NCBI GenBank assembly: GCA_016209105.1
Contig: JACQWR010000004.1
Location: 1 to 64,000, forward strand
Reading direction: 5' to 3'
Source of the DNA: Deltaproteobacteria bacterium
GTDB lineage: Bacteria > Desulfobacterota > Syntrophia > Syntrophales > JACQWR01
DNA: 64,000 nt
Notes under the pieces: generated by a model
Databases searched by the model: none
The model's input: the letters and a program-made list of their open reading frames with translations, nothing else
Told to the model about the DNA's origin: nothing
Shown here: positions 63,522-64,000 of the stretch, in pieces
Position numbering within the stretch: position 1 is the first letter of the stretch
How the letters are laid out: each line of letters begins with the position of its first letter
Made by a program: the position numbers and the translations under genes

Positions 63522-63568
63522 AGCTCCCCGCCTCCACAGCGGGGCTTGCAGGACGTGCCCCCGGTCAT
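63519..63568 (+). repeat. REP-like repeat F, copy F3, overlapping the ilvB stop
   Basis: TGAAGCTCCCCGCC..GCGGGGCTTGCAGGACGTGCCCCCGGTCA. A hairpin inside an operon between ilvB and ilvN. It resembles F1 and F2, and the TGAAGCTCCCCGC core also occurs in E1 (12987). Confidence 0.75.
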
Positions 63569-63632
63569 AACCGTATCGTCCGGCAGAGGGCGTCGCGCCT
63601 GTTTACTTTAACAGAAAGGGAACACAAGCATT

Positions 63633-64000
63633 ATGGAAATTAAGGAAAATACGATTTCGATCCTGGTGAACAACAAACCCGATGTCATGGCGCGGATAGC
63701 CGGAACCTTTAGCGGCCGCGGTTTCAACATTGAAACCATCGCGGTGAATGTTACGAAGGATCCCAATATCTCCAAGATCATTCTCACGATCTTCGGCAAT
63801 CAGGACACGATTACCAAAATCGAAAAACAGTTAAAGCGGATGCTGGACGTGATCCAGGTGGATGATTTAACCGGCAGAGACGCCATCAGGCGGGAAATGA
63901 TCCTGGTCCGCATGAAGACGACGGAGGAACAGAGAACCCAGCTTACGAAAACTATTGACACCTACAAATGGAAAATAGTAAGCAGCAGCCCGGATTACTG
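63633..64000 (+). CDS. ilvN: Acetolactate synthase, small (regulatory) subunit, cut by the window edge
   Basis: The first 122 codons are present. The N-terminal ACT domain reads NTISILVNNKPDVMARIAGT, FSGRGFNIETIAV and ISKIILTIFG, followed by VDDLTGRDAIRREMILVRM typical of IlvN/IlvH. It gives valine feedback control to IlvB. The ribosome site is weak (AAAGGG about 13 bases away). 112 bases separate it from ilvB. Confidence 0.93.
   Translation, partial: MEIKENTISILVNNKPDVMARIAGTFSGRGFNIETIAVNVTKDPNISKIILTIFGNQDTITKIEKQLKRMLDVIQVDDLTGRDAIRREMILVRMKTTEEQRTQLTKTIDTYKWKIVSSSPDY

Overview
The window looks like a chromosomal segment of an anaerobic, Gram-negative, Desulfobacterota/Deltaproteobacteria-type bacterium (my best guess is Syntrophales-like). 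The evidence is an outer-membrane lipid-transport (Mla) operon, indirect tRNA amidation (gatC, gatA, gatB), archaeal-flavoured enzymes (a DhnA/ADTH-type aldolase and a beta-RFA-P synthase homologue), a Tat system, a Tat-signal TctC-type binding protein, and several families of dispersed palindromic repeats. No rRNA or tRNA gene and no CRISPR array was seen.

Region 1 (1-9137) is an accessory, cassette-like defence island, all on the + strand. It holds an unknown protein with a HEPN-like R-x4-H motif, a two-gene Gabija-type system (gajA, gajB), a two-helix membrane protein with a possible PLD-like domain, a BglII/BstYI-type restriction-modification pair, a hicBA pair and a Phd/ParE pair. These units are separated by attC-like hairpin sites. 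A nearly identical ~132-bp palindromic element sits four times (three here, one at 25.7 kb on the other strand) exactly between the G and the TT of what reads as a GTTRRRY integron recombination box. A second small cassette-like array on the minus strand (24.9-26.4 kb) carries an SGNH hydrolase and a one-helix protein, and ends near a possible relic of an integron integrase start.

Region 2 (9.1-24.8 kb) contains a four-gene minus-strand operon (RFA-P synthase-like, TrpF-like, zinc dehydrogenase, class I aldolase) whose pathway I cannot name. It is followed by peptidoglycan enzymes (MltB, M15 peptidase, DUF1460), a GT2/DUF4922 pair, a CsgG-like lipoprotein, phosphoglucomutase, an aminotransferase, a group II intron 3' remnant and an acyltransferase.

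Region 3 (26.7-33.2 kb, minus strand) has an arsenic-type operon with arsR, an internally deleted acr3 pseudogene, an Fe-S protein and an MFS exporter. Next to it is an ALS-like/DEAD helicase/ABC-2 transporter operon.

Region 4 (35-50 kb) has ubiE, an M48 protease, an FmdB-type zinc ribbon protein, TctC, an orphan flagellar-rod-like protein with a calcium-binding-repeat protein, UspA, a BON lipoprotein, and mlaE-F-D-C-A followed by an OmpW/porin-size beta-barrel and an AsmA protein. The MlaF ATPase carries a degenerate GGDEF-like C-terminal domain.

Region 5 (49-64 kb) has mtnA, gatB, thiE, thiM, gatA and gatC, an HDAC-type deacetylase, tatA, tatC, PBP1A, a YefM/YoeB pair and the ilvBN operon. 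The ilvBN operon is preceded by a valine-rich leader peptide and a strong terminator, which is a transcription attenuator. ilvN runs off the right edge.
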